From assembly GCA_963704545.1 (NCBI GenBank), contig OY969915.1:496001-560000 (forward strand): a stretch of DNA of 64,000 nucleotides, given 5' to 3'. The notes beneath the pieces are model-generated. The model searched no databases, was not told the DNA's origin, and was given only the letters and a program-made list of their open reading frames with translations. This document shows positions 7,034 to 14,932 of the stretch, piece by piece; the stretch's first letter is position 1; each line of letters starts with the position of its first letter. The stretch comes from VRUE01 sp963704545 (GTDB lineage: Bacteria; Actinomycetota; Thermoleophilia; Solirubrobacterales; 70-9). Both the position numbers and the translations under genes were made by a program.

Positions 7034-8592
7034 CGACCACCGGTGCCGCCTACACGGCGGCGAGCATCTTCTCGAAGCTGATCGCGGTCGCGCTGCTGCC
7101 GCTCTACACGCGCTACCTGACCACGGAGGACTACGGTGCCGCCGAGGTGATGTTCGCCGCCGTCGTCTCGGCCAGCATCGTCGTCCGCCTCGGCGTGATC
7201 GAGGCGCTGCTGCGCTTCTACTACAAGGACGACGAGAATCCCGACCGCGTCCTCTCCACCTCCTTCGCCGCGCTCTTCTGGTTCTCCACCGTGGCGGTCC
7301 TGGTCGCCCTGCCCTTCGCCGCGCCGATCTCCGAAGCGCTGCTCCCCGAACCGGCCGGCCTCGACCCCCGCGAGGCAGTCGCCTGGCCCCGCGACGCTGC
7401 GAACCTGGCCCGGATCTCGATCGTCGGCCTCTGGGTACTGACGCTGCACGAGTACCTGCTGACGATCTTCCGACTCGAAGAGCGAGCTCGCGCCTTCTTC
7501 GTGACGACGATGCTGAACGTGGTGGCGGCGATCGGGCTGACGGTCGTCTTGGTCGTGGGCGCCGACGAGGGCGCTCGCGGCCTGCTGCTGGGAAGCTACG
7601 CCAGCGGCGCCGCCTTCGTGCTCGGGCTGATCGCCTACCACTGGCGTCGCCTCTCGCTCTGGATCGACCGGGCGCTGTTGCGGCGCCTGCTGCGCTTCGG
7701 CACTCCGACGATGCCGGCGGAGCTCTCGCTCTACGCCCTCAACTTCGTCGACCGCATCATCATCGTCCGCACCCTCGGCCTCGCCGAGGCGGGCCTCTAC
7801 TCGCTGGCGGTCAAGTTCGCCCAGGGGGTCAACGTGCTCGTTCGCGGCTTCCAGCTCGCCTGGCCGCCGCTCGCCTACTCGATCCGCGACGACGACGACG
7901 CCCGCCGCGCCTACGCCGCGGTGGTCACCTGGTTCGTGGTCGGCGGCGCCTTCGTCGTCTCCGGCATGTGGCTGCTCTCGCGCTGGATCGTGCGTGCACT
8001 GGCGGCCCCGGAGTTCTTCGACGCCTACGAACCGATCGGCCTGATCGCGGCCGGGGTCACGCTCTACGCCCTCTACATGGTGCTGGTCGTGATCCTCGGC
8101 CGCACCGGCCGCACCGAGTTCAACTTCCCCGCGACCGGGGCAGCCCTCGTCACCAACGTCGCCCTCAACCTCCTCCTCGTGCCGCCGCTCGGCATCGTCG
8201 GCGCCGGCCTCGCCCTCGTCGCCTCCTACCTCGTCGTGCTGGCTCTGATGTACGGCTTCACCCAGCGCCTCTTCCCGGTTCCCTACGAATGGGGCCGGCT
8301 GGCCCGGGTCGTCCTGGTCTCCGCCGTGCTCGTCGCGACCGGCGAGCTGCTGCTCCCGACCGACGGCCTCGTGGGTTTCCTGACGAGGACGGTCCTGTGG
8401 CTCGCCTACCCGGCCGCTCTTCTAGCGACCGGCTTCTTCACCCAGGCCGAGCGCACCTGGCTCGCTCAGCTCCGGCATCCGGGTGAACTTGTCCGCCGCC
8501 TGCGCGCGTTCCGCCCCGCCCCGGCGGCTGTAGACGGCGCGGTTCCGGAGGCCTACGAGGCGGAGCTCATGGACGAGGACTCCCGCCTCTGA
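7009..8592 (+). CDS. Wzx-type polysaccharide flippase (MOP superfamily)
   Basis: A 527-residue protein with about 12-14 hydrophobic helices. It opens 'GAAYTAASIFSKLIAVALLPLYTRYLTTEDYG', the classical start of the polysaccharide biosynthesis (PF01943/PF13440) flippases that move undecaprenyl-linked repeat units across the inner membrane. A second repeat begins near 'LLRFGTPTMPAELSLYALNFVDRIII'. The C-terminal tail is charged and cytosolic. The start is GTG at 7009, inside the end of the wzy-like gene, so the two are translationally linked. With the polymerase, glycosyltransferases and initiating transferase it makes a complete Wzx/Wzy-dependent pathway. Confidence 0.9.
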   Translation: MSGYLRRLATTGAAYTAASIFSKLIAVALLPLYTRYLTTEDYGAAEVMFAAVVSASIVVRLGVIEALLRFYYKDDENPDRVLSTSFAALFWFSTVAVLVALPFAAPISEALLPEPAGLDPREAVAWPRDAANLARISIVGLWVLTLHEYLLTIFRLEERARAFFVTTMLNVVAAIGLTVVLVVGADEGARGLLLGSYASGAAFVLGLIAYHWRRLSLWIDRALLRRLLRFGTPTMPAELSLYALNFVDRIIIVRTLGLAEAGLYSLAVKFAQGVNVLVRGFQLAWPPLAYSIRDDDDARRAYAAVVTWFVVGGAFVVSGMWLLSRWIVRALAAPEFFDAYEPIGLIAAGVTLYALYMVLVVILGRTGRTEFNFPATGAALVTNVALNLLLVPPLGIVGAGLALVASYLVVLALMYGFTQRLFPVPYEWGRLARVVLVSAVLVATGELLLPTDGLVGFLTRTVLWLAYPAALLATGFFTQAERTWLAQLRHPGELVRRLRAFRPAPAAVDGAVPEAYEAELMDEDSRL

Positions 8593-8710
8593 CGACAAGC
8601 GGTCGTATTTTCCGCCGCGTACCGAATAAAAGCGCGACCGCAAGCGCTGAGACCAACGCCCCAATGGTTGCGGTCGCACTTTTCGCCGTATAGCGGAGGG
8701 AAATGCGACA
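8593..8710. terminator. Repeat-rich convergent intergenic region, probable bidirectional terminator
   Basis: This 118-bp gap separates two convergent genes. It contains two related blocks, GCGGTCGTATTTTCCGCCG (from 8609) and GCGGTCGCACTTTTCGCCG (from 8670). Between them is the inverted pair CGACCGCAA...TTGCGGTCG, able to form a stem over the middle. The T-rich runs next to GC stems fit a terminator working in both directions. No gene is seen in it. Confidence 0.55.
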
Positions 8711-9637
8711 TCAAGTGTGGGTTGCGTCGGCGATGCTGATGCCGAGGCGGGGGAGGAGCGCCTGTCGGGCGTGGGCCCAGTAGACCCGGGTCGGTTGGCC
8801 GGGGAGGACGGTTGCGGCGACGGCGCGGACCGCGTAGGACCAGGCGGTGAGGACGCGGACGGCCAGTGCGGCGACCCAGCCATGGTGCTTACGCATGAAG
8901 AGATCCCGGTTGCGGTGGAATTCGACGATGCGGGGGAGGCCCTTGGTGAGGTCGGTGGAGAGCTGGTCGTGGTGGACCGCCTCGGCAGCGGGGACGAAGA
9001 GACTGTGCCAGCCGGCGTCGGCCAGGCGCTTGGCGAAGTCGCACTCGTCGTAGTAGACGAAGAAGGCGGGGTCCATGTAGCCCACCTCGACGGCCGCCTC
9101 GCGCCGCACGAGCAGGGCGCTCGACTGCGCCCAGTCGACCCGGCGCGTCTGCCTGCCCTTGCTCTGCACGGTCAGCCAGCGGTGCAGGAACAGGGCCCCG
9201 GTGAGGGCGGTGCCGACGCCGGGGAAGCGCCAGGCGCAGGGCACCGGCACCCCGTCGGAGTCGAGCAGCTGAGCACCGGCGGCCGCCGCTCGCGGATCGG
9301 CCTCGAGTGCCGCCACCAGGGCCTCCGCCGCACCGGGGCGCAGCTCGGAGTCCTCGTTGAGCAGGAGGCAGTAGCGACCGCCTGCCTCCTGCATCAGGGT
9401 CGAGTCGTTCTCGGCCTTTCCCGTCCGCCGCTCCAGCGCGATCAGGCGAACGTCGCCGCCGCGCGCGCGAACCGCCTCGACCGAGCCGTCGTCTGAGGCG
9501 TTGTCAAGGACGAGGATCTCGCGCTCGACTCCGACCGGGTGTGTGCGCTCGATCGCGTCGAGGCAGGCGAGCAGGTACTCGCGGCCGTTCGTGTTCACGA
9601 CGCAGTAGGAGAGCGTGGGTGTCACGACGGTGACCAT
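8711..9637 (-). CDS. Family 2 glycosyltransferase (rhamnosyltransferase-like)
   Basis: A 308-residue GT-A fold enzyme. 'SYCVVNTNGREYLLACLDAI' and 'ILVLDNASDDGSVE' form the nucleotide-binding N-terminus. 'LLLNEDSELRPGAAEALV' supplies the metal-binding acidic motif. 'FFVYYDECDFAKRLADAGW' is the 'D..DF..R....G' acceptor motif of WbbL/RfbN-like GT2 proteins. A C-terminal hydrophobic-amphipathic stretch may associate with the membrane. Its ATG lies only 11 bp from the divergent ATG of the GT4 gene; a GTG four codons downstream is an alternative start. It presumably adds a sugar to the lipid-linked repeat unit. Donor and acceptor are unknown. Confidence 0.88.
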   Translation of the reverse strand: MVTVVTPTLSYCVVNTNGREYLLACLDAIERTHPVGVEREILVLDNASDDGSVEAVRARGGDVRLIALERRTGKAENDSTLMQEAGGRYCLLLNEDSELRPGAAEALVAALEADPRAAAAGAQLLDSDGVPVPCAWRFPGVGTALTGALFLHRWLTVQSKGRQTRRVDWAQSSALLVRREAAVEVGYMDPAFFVYYDECDFAKRLADAGWHSLFVPAAEAVHHDQLSTDLTKGLPRIVEFHRNRDLFMRKHHGWVAALAVRVLTAWSYAVRAVAATVLPGQPTRVYWAHARQALLPRLGISIADATHT

Positions 9638-9648
9638 AATCGCCCGTC

Positions 9649-10761
9649 ATGAAGGTTCAGCTGGTCGACCCCTCGGCCTTCACGCCGCCGTACGACCGCG
9701 CCCTGGCCGCGGCGCTCGCCCGTGGCGGCGCCGACGTCGAGCTGTTGACCAGCCGCTTCCTCTACGGCCCGGTGCCCCCTGCCGAGGACTACCGGGTGCG
9801 CGAGTGCTTCTACCGCCGCACCTCGCCGCGCGGCCTCGACGCCCCCGGCCGCCGCGCCCTCAAGGCGGCGGAGCACCTGCCCGACATGCTGCGCCTGCGC
9901 CGCGCCCTCGACGCCGACGTCGTCCACTACCAGTGGCTGACGATGCCGGCCCTCGATGCGCACCTGCTGCCGCCGCGCCGGCCGCGCGTGCTCACCGCGC
10001 ACTACGTGCTGCCCCCGCAGCCGAGCCGCCGCGACCTGGCGACGGCACGCCGGGCGTTCGGACGCATGGACGCGGTCGTGGCCCACTCCGAGCACGGGGC
10101 GGGGCGGCTGCGCGACGAGGTCGGCCTGGACCCCGCCCGCGTCCGCGTCATCCCCCACGGCGCCTTCGACTACCTCACCCGGCTGCCAGAGGAGAAGCCG
10201 CTGGCGCCCGAGCTCCAGGGCGCCGAGGGCCCGGTGATCCTCTTCTTCGGCCTGCTGCGCCCCTACAAGGGGATCGACACGCTGATCGAGGCCTTCCGCG
10301 AGGTCCGCGGCGCCGAGCTCTGGATCGTCGGCAACCCGCGCATGGACCTGGAGCCGCTGCGCCGCCTCGCCGCCGAGAGTCCCGGCCGCGTCCGCTTCCT
10401 CACCCGCTTCGTCGAGGACGCCGAGATTCCGGCGATCTTCAGCCGCGCCGACGTCGTCGTCCTCCCCTACCGCGACGCCGAGCACTCCGGCGTGCTCTAC
10501 ACCGGCCTCGCCTTCGGCAAGCCGATGGTGCTCAGCGCCGTCGGCGGCTTCCCCGAGGTCGCGGCGACCGGCGCCGCGCGGCTCGTCCCGCCCGAGGATC
10601 CCGCGGCGCTCGCAAGTGCCCTGAACGAGCTCGTCGCGGACTCAGCCGCTCGCGAACGCCTGGCGCGGTCCGCGAGCGAGACCGCGGCCGGCCCCTACTC
10701 CTGGGACGCGGTCGCCGCCCAGACCCTCGCGCTCTACCGCGACCTCCTCGACCGGCAATGA
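9649..10761 (+). CDS. Family 4 glycosyltransferase (GT-B fold)
   Basis: A 370-residue GT-B glycosyltransferase. The N-terminal half binds acceptor ('DADVVHYQWLTMPALDAHLL'). The C-terminal half has 'VILFFGLLRPYKGIDTLIEAF' and the family EX7E-type loop region 'PYRDAEHSGVLYTGLAFGKPMVLSAVGGFPE', where 'E' residues contact the nucleotide. Length and motif order are normal. A CATAAT box at 9635-9640 lies 8 nt before the ATG and no Shine-Dalgarno is present, so a leaderless mRNA is likely. The box overlaps the start codon of the divergent GT2 gene, so the two starts are tightly linked. Donor sugar not determinable. Confidence 0.9.
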   Translation: MKVQLVDPSAFTPPYDRALAAALARGGADVELLTSRFLYGPVPPAEDYRVRECFYRRTSPRGLDAPGRRALKAAEHLPDMLRLRRALDADVVHYQWLTMPALDAHLLPPRRPRVLTAHYVLPPQPSRRDLATARRAFGRMDAVVAHSEHGAGRLRDEVGLDPARVRVIPHGAFDYLTRLPEEKPLAPELQGAEGPVILFFGLLRPYKGIDTLIEAFREVRGAELWIVGNPRMDLEPLRRLAAESPGRVRFLTRFVEDAEIPAIFSRADVVVLPYRDAEHSGVLYTGLAFGKPMVLSAVGGFPEVAATGAARLVPPEDPAALASALNELVADSAARERLARSASETAAGPYSWDAVAAQTLALYRDLLDRQ

Positions 10762-10780
10762 GACTCAAGCCTCCAACCCG

Positions 10781-10827
10781 TTCCGGTGCGCCTTATGTGG
10801 TTATAGACCGCATAAAGCGCACTGGAA
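10781..10827. repeat. 47-bp hairpin with 21-bp arms
   Basis: The arms at 10781-10801 and 10807-10827 pair over 21 positions with three mismatches, all of the transition kind that would still allow G-U pairing on one strand. The loop is TATAG. It sits between the end of the GT4 gene and the start of the next GT2 gene, just before the GATAAT box of the latter. It may be a terminator for the upstream gene or a structured repeat. Confidence 0.65.
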
Positions 10828-10842
10828 GCAGATAATCGCCGG

Positions 10843-11967
10843 ATGCTCGCCGCTCTCTTCTGGGTCTCTGCCGGGCTGATCGTCTACACGCACCTCGGCT
10901 ACCCGCTCGCGCTGCGGGCGCTGCTCTCCCTGCGCCGCCGGCCGACGCTCGAGCCCGGCACCTGGGAGGAGCTGCCGCGCGTCTCGTTGATCGTCGCCGC
11001 CTACGACGAGGAGGAGGTGATCGCGGCCAAGGTCGCCAACGCTCTCGCGCTCGACTACCCCCGCGAGCGCCTCGAGCTGATCGTCGCCTCCGACGGCTCG
11101 AACGACGCGACGGCCGAGCGCGCCCGCGCGGCCGGCGCCGACCTGGTGCTCGAGCTGCCCCGCGGCGGCAAGATCGCCGCCCAGAACGCCGCCGCGGAGA
11201 GGGCCTCCGGAGAGATCCTCGCCTTCTCGGACGCGAACAGCGTTTGGCAGCCGGACGCCCTGCGCCACCTGGTCGAGCCCTTCGCCGACCCCGCGATCGG
11301 GTACGCCTGCGGCCAGGTCCGGTTCCTCGACTCCGCCGGCGACAACCTCGAGGGTGCCTACTGGCGCTACGAGATGAAGGTGCGGGAGATGGAGTCCGCG
11401 CTTGCCGGCGTCACCGCCGGCAACGGCGCGATCTACGCCGTGCGCGCCGGCGCCTACCTTCCCCTCGCTCCTTCCGGGAGCCACGACCTCTCGTTTCCCT
11501 TCCAGCTGGCGAAGAAGGGAAAGCGCTCCCTCCACGTCCCCTGGGCGCGTGCCGAGGAGAAGATGGTGCCGACGATGGAGGGCGAGTTCGCCCGCAAACG
11601 GCGGATGATGGTCGGGATCTGGGACATCGTCGTCGGCGAGCGGATGATCTCCCCGCGCGGCTACTCGTCCCTCTACGCCTTCGAGCTCTTCTCGCACCGG
11701 CTGCTGCGCTACCTCACCCCGTTCCTGCACCTGTTCGCCTTCGTCGCCAACCTCCTCCTGCTGGACCAGGGCTGGGTTTACGTCGTCACCTACGGGATCC
11801 AGCTGGCCGCGATCGCGGCGGCGATCCTCGGTGGTCAGTTCCGCCTCGCGCCGTTTCGGGTCGCCCGCTACTACGCGATGACCACGCTCTCGATCGCCGC
11901 CGGCCTCTGGGACCGCTTGCGCCACGGCCCGCCCGCTGCGTGGGACAAGGCCCCCGGAACGCGCTAG
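10843..11967 (+). CDS. Membrane-associated family 2 glycosyltransferase
   Basis: A 374-residue processive-type GT2. One N-terminal helix (about 2-22), then the catalytic domain with 'VSLIVAAYDEEEVIAAKVANAL', 'LIVASDGSNDATAERA' and 'ILAFSDANSVWQPDALRHLV' (D,D/DxN metal motif). 'GSHDLSFPFQLAKKGKRSLHVPWARA' is followed by 'KRRMMVGIW' in place of the canonical QxxRW. Two or three C-terminal membrane helices follow. The GATAAT box at 10831-10836 is 6 nt from the ATG, a leaderless arrangement. The missing Q-x-x-R-W argues for transfer of single residues rather than a long polymer. Sits directly before the initiating transferase. Confidence 0.88.
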   Translation: MLAALFWVSAGLIVYTHLGYPLALRALLSLRRRPTLEPGTWEELPRVSLIVAAYDEEEVIAAKVANALALDYPRERLELIVASDGSNDATAERARAAGADLVLELPRGGKIAAQNAAAERASGEILAFSDANSVWQPDALRHLVEPFADPAIGYACGQVRFLDSAGDNLEGAYWRYEMKVREMESALAGVTAGNGAIYAVRAGAYLPLAPSGSHDLSFPFQLAKKGKRSLHVPWARAEEKMVPTMEGEFARKRRMMVGIWDIVVGERMISPRGYSSLYAFELFSHRLLRYLTPFLHLFAFVANLLLLDQGWVYVVTYGIQLAAIAAAILGGQFRLAPFRVARYYAMTTLSIAAGLWDRLRHGPPAAWDKAPGTR

Positions 11968-11969
11968 CG

Positions 11970-12533
11970 ATGCCCCGCGCCTTCGACATCCTGATCGCGA
12001 CTTTCGCACTGCTCCTGTTCTCGCCCATCTTGCTCGTCGCTGCGATCGCGATCAAGCTGGGCAGCCGCGGCCCGGTCTTCTACCGCCAGCGACGGGTGGG
12101 CCTGAACGGTCGCGAGTTCGAGATGCTGAAGCTGCGCACGATGGTCGAGGGCTCCGACCCCGTCGGCGTCGGCACCGTCGTCACCCGCGAGGACCCCCGC
12201 GTCACCGCTGCCGGGCGCATCCTGCGACGGACCTCGCTCGACGAGATCCCCAACCTGGTCAACGTCCTGCGCGGCGAGATGGCGATCGTCGGTCCCCGCC
12301 CGACGATCTCGGCCCAGGTCGAGGACTACACGCCGCGCCAGCACCGCCGCCACGAGGTCCGCCCCGGGATCACCGGCTGGGCCCAGGTCCAGGGCCGCGC
12401 CGGCATCCCCTGGGAGGAGCGGATCGAGCTCGACGTCGAGTACGTCGATCGCCGCAGTGCCGCCCTCGACGCCCGCATCCTCGCCAAGACCGCCTGGCTC
12501 CTCGTAACCGGTCACGGGCTGGCGCCCGACTGA
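11970..12533 (+). CDS. Undecaprenyl-phosphate sugar-1-phosphate transferase, small PglC type
   Basis: A 187-residue bacterial sugar transferase (PF02397), the minimal monotopic form like PglC, lacking the extra helices of WbaP/WcaJ. The re-entrant N-terminal hydrophobic helix ends 'KLGSRGPVFYRQRRVGLNGREF'. Conserved 'LKLRTM', 'RTSLDEIPNLVNVLRGEMAIVGPRPT' with the catalytic Asp-Glu dyad, and 'RPGITGWAQVQGR' follow. It moves a sugar phosphate from UDP-sugar to undecaprenyl phosphate, starting assembly of the repeat unit. It fits the PglF-type dehydratase at the head of the cluster. It starts 2 bp after the upstream stop, so it is co-transcribed with the GT2. Confidence 0.93.
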   Translation: MPRAFDILIATFALLLFSPILLVAAIAIKLGSRGPVFYRQRRVGLNGREFEMLKLRTMVEGSDPVGVGTVVTREDPRVTAAGRILRRTSLDEIPNLVNVLRGEMAIVGPRPTISAQVEDYTPRQHRRHEVRPGITGWAQVQGRAGIPWEERIELDVEYVDRRSAALDARILAKTAWLLVTGHGLAPD

Positions 12534-12537
12534 TGTC

Positions 12538-12582
12538 GGTGCAACGCGTTACGGCGCTCAGAGAGCCGTAACGCGTTGCACC
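12538..12582. terminator. Perfect 18-bp-arm hairpin after the glycan operon
   Basis: Arms GGTGCAACGCGTTACGGC (12538-12555) and its exact complement (12565-12582) enclose a 9-nt loop. The hairpin starts 4 bp after the stop of the sugar transferase, so it is a probable terminator. Its right flank, CGTTGCACCTCG plus G-rich sequence and GGCTT, is also found at 27670 onward, which points to a dispersed element rather than only a terminator. Confidence 0.75.
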
Positions 12583-12608
12583 TCGGTGGGGGGCTTAGGG
12601 TTCTGGGC

Positions 12609-13157
12609 GTGAGTGAACGCCCAGGAGTCTCTCTCCGCCCGTTTGAGCCCGCCGACGCGCCCGCCGTGCACCGCTGGTTCAACAACCCCGAGGCGACCGC
12701 CTCGCTGATGGAGCAGCGCGACGGGTTCTCCTTGGAGGAAGCGCAGGCGTGGATCGGGCGGGCGATGGACGACTCGGGCGAGGATCGCAAGTACGCGATC
12801 GCGGTCGAGGGCTTCGCCGAGCCGGTCGGCTTCACTGCGCTCTACGGGCTTTTCCGTCAGACCGCGCCGGAGCTGGGGGCGCTGATCGGCGACGACGTGC
12901 GTGGCATGGGGGTCGGACGGCGTGCCGAGGCCCTGACCCTTGCCAAGGCCTTCGACGAGTTCGGCGCACACCGCGTCTACGGCCGCATCCCGGCTCGCAA
13001 CGAGGTCGCCAAGAGGACCGTGGCCGGCCTCGGCTGGAAGCACGAGGGGACGATGCGGGGCCACCTGCGCCGCGAGGGCCTCCCGGCCGACGACTGCGAG
13101 GTCTGGGGCGTGCTGCCCGACGAGTTCCGAGCAGCCGCTGCCGACCTGATCTCGTGA
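12609..13157 (+). CDS. GNAT-family N-acetyltransferase
   Basis: A 182-residue acetyltransferase of the RimJ/RimL-like branch (Acetyltransf_3). It opens 'VSLRPFEPADAPAVHRWFNNPEA', has the acetyl-CoA loop 'DDVRGMGVGRRAEALTLAKAFDEF' and the 'NEVAKRTVAGLGWKHEG' helix-strand seen in this group. The start is GTG at 12609, 11 codons inside the longest frame, preceded by TAGGG. Its stop overlaps the next GTG (GTGA), so it is coupled to the FemAB-like gene. In this position it may N-acylate an amino sugar of the surface glycan, as PglD-type or WbpD-type enzymes do, but the sequence alone does not prove it. Confidence 0.85.
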   Translation: MSERPGVSLRPFEPADAPAVHRWFNNPEATASLMEQRDGFSLEEAQAWIGRAMDDSGEDRKYAIAVEGFAEPVGFTALYGLFRQTAPELGALIGDDVRGMGVGRRAEALTLAKAFDEFGAHRVYGRIPARNEVAKRTVAGLGWKHEGTMRGHLRREGLPADDCEVWGVLPDEFRAAAADLIS

Positions 13158-14128
13158 GCGAGCCGACCGCCAGGGCCGAGCTGATCGAAGACCGGGGCGA
13201 GGCGTCGGCAGGCGAGGAGTTCTTCCGCTCGCGCCCGTTCCTCGATGCGGAAGGCGTCACCCACACCCTCCGTATCGAGACCGACGGCACGGAGCTGCTG
13301 GCACCGCTGATCGTGCGCCCGGTCGGCGACGGCCCCGAGCGCGACGCGATCTCCCCCTATGGCTACCCGGGTTTCGCCGTCGGTTGTTCGATTGACCCCC
13401 CTATAGGGGGGTCAAAAGATCACTCCTCGTCGATCGATCCCGCTGCGGTGGACTTCTCTGCGACGGGCCTCGTCTCGGCCTTCGTTCGCCATGCTCTCGA
13501 CGAGCCGCCACTTGCCGGCGCGAGCGAGCGCAACGTCGTCCAGATCGCGGACCCCGAGCTGCCGGCGAAGAGCAGGCCCAGCGACCGCAACCAGATCAAC
13601 AAGAACCTCCGGCGCGGCTACGAGCTCCGCATCGTCCCCGGCCCCGAGACGACCCCCGGCGATCGCGCCGGCTTCCTCGCCGCCTACGAGCAGACGATGC
13701 GACGCACCGGTGCCGCCGAGCGCTACTTCTTCTCCGCGGCCTACTTCGACCGCATCCTCGAATCCGATCGCACCTGGCTCGCCCTCGCCCTCGCCCCTGG
13801 AGGAGAGGCCGCTGCCGCCTCGCTCGCCACCCGCAGCGACGGCTTCCTCCACTACTACCTCAGCGGCAGCGCCGATTCCCACCTGCGCGACTCGCCGATG
13901 AAGAACGTCCTCGCCGCCCTGGTCGAGCTCGCGGCCGAGCAGGGCCTGCCGCTCAACCTCGGCGGCGGCATCGTCCGCGGCGACAGGCTGGAGGAGTTCA
14001 AGCGCGGCTTCGCCAACCGTGAGCAGCCCTGGCACACCTCGGAGATCGTCTGCGACGCGGCTGCCTACGCGCGCCTCGGCGCCGGCCGCGATGCGGGCGA
14101 CTTCTTCCCGGCCTACAGGGCCGGCTGA
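13154..14128 (+). CDS. FemAB-like / BioF2-like GNAT-fold acyltransferase
   Basis: A 324-residue protein of the double-GNAT FemAB/CelD-like group (Acetyltransf_6). The second half contains 'NKNLRRGYELRIVPGPE', 'FLAAYEQTMRRTGAAERYFFS', 'GFLHYYLSGSADSHLRDSPMKNVLAALVELAAEQG' and 'LNLGGGIVRGDRLEEFKRGF', a typical order. Members add amino acids or acyl groups to peptidoglycan precursors or glycans. The start is GTG at 13154. Codons about 80-88 ('SIDPPIGGSK') arise from a perfect 24-bp palindrome inside the gene and have the look of an inserted repeat. Function in glycan decoration is inferred from context. Confidence 0.8.
   Translation: MSEPTARAELIEDRGEASAGEEFFRSRPFLDAEGVTHTLRIETDGTELLAPLIVRPVGDGPERDAISPYGYPGFAVGCSIDPPIGGSKDHSSSIDPAAVDFSATGLVSAFVRHALDEPPLAGASERNVVQIADPELPAKSRPSDRNQINKNLRRGYELRIVPGPETTPGDRAGFLAAYEQTMRRTGAAERYFFSAAYFDRILESDRTWLALALAPGGEAAAASLATRSDGFLHYYLSGSADSHLRDSPMKNVLAALVELAAEQGLPLNLGGGIVRGDRLEEFKRGFANREQPWHTSEIVCDAAAYARLGAGRDAGDFFPAYRAG
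13392..13415. repeat. Perfect 24-bp palindrome inside a coding sequence
   Basis: Arms TTGACCCCCC and GGGGGGTCAA flank a central TATA. The palindrome is exact and in frame in the FemAB-like gene. Such a G/C block in mid-gene is unexpected for codon reasons alone. The GACCCCCC/GGGGGGTC core also occurs in the 25-bp hairpin at 17069-17138. Confidence 0.8.
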
Positions 14129-14134
14129 CCGGGG

Positions 14135-14914
14135 TTAGTTGACAGTCGGTTCCAACGGCGTCGGCGCCGTCGGCTTGAACGTGTTGACCGGCTCGCCGCC
14201 GTATTTGCCCCAGGTCTCCTTGGCGAAGGCCCGGATCGCGTCGAGCGTGATCGCGCCCTTGTACTCATTGCAGCCGAGCACGTTCGTCCAGGTCGTCGCT
14301 GCCACCGCATAGGTCATGTTCTCGTTCGGGAAGAGCAGCGTCCCGCCCCACATCGTTTCGTAGAGGCCAACCAGTTCTTCCTGGTCTCCCTCGGGCAGGT
14401 CGGGGCTGTACTGGACCGCCAGCCGCCCGTGCTCGAGCGAGTGGACGACGGCGGTTTCCTTGGGCGTTTCGCTGTAGGCGCCGTCAGCCTGGGCGATTTC
14501 GGAGTGGGTGCCCGAGTTCGGAGGGTTCGTCCCGTAGTTCGGTCCCGTGGCGGTTGCGGGGATGTGTTCGTGCCCCTCGTCTTTGAGTTTCAGCTGCAGA
14601 TCGCAATCGGCCATCTTTGCCGCCTTTTTGACGTCGGTGACCTTGGCGACGGGAGCATCGCCCCCGGAGCGCTTGTCCGGCTGGACGCCGAACGTTTCAC
14701 CGGTGCCGACGTCGATATGCGCTTCGCCACCCTCGTTGTTGCCGGCGGAGGAGGCAATGGCGAAGACGATGCCGACGATCACGGCCAGGCCGATCACGCC
14801 CGCCACGCCATAGCCGGCCATCAGCCGCCGCCGCTCCGACGAGGCCTGGTTCTTCTCGCGTTCCTGCCGAGCCTGGCGGAGCGCCTCTCTCTCTTCCTCC
14901 CTGCGATTTGCCAT
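14135..14914 (-). CDS. DUF3105 membrane-anchored protein
   Basis: A 259-residue protein. A charged, coiled N-terminus ('REEEREALRQARQEREKNQA') precedes one membrane helix at about 34-53. Then comes the DUF3105 domain (PF11303): 'YGTNPPNSGTHSEI', 'VVHSLEHGRLAVQYSP', and a Cys-containing 'NVLGCNEYKGAITLDAIRAFAKE'. The 'NPPxSGxH' and 'HSLEHG' histidines are the family signature and look metal-binding. A TAAAAT box lies 11 nt before the ATG. The function of the family is unknown. It is convergent with the FemAB-like gene, only 6 bp away. Confidence 0.85.
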   Translation of the reverse strand: MANRREEEREALRQARQEREKNQASSERRRLMAGYGVAGVIGLAVIVGIVFAIASSAGNNEGGEAHIDVGTGETFGVQPDKRSGGDAPVAKVTDVKKAAKMADCDLQLKLKDEGHEHIPATATGPNYGTNPPNSGTHSEIAQADGAYSETPKETAVVHSLEHGRLAVQYSPDLPEGDQEELVGLYETMWGGTLLFPNENMTYAVAATTWTNVLGCNEYKGAITLDAIRAFAKETWGKYGGEPVNTFKPTAPTPLEPTVN

Positions 14915-14932
14915 GAGGCAGCGCTATTTTAG

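Noticed and set aside
8593..8710. CRISPR-like repeat unit
   Set aside because: Only two imperfect related blocks with no regular spacers; a terminator is more likely. No CRISPR array was seen anywhere in the window.
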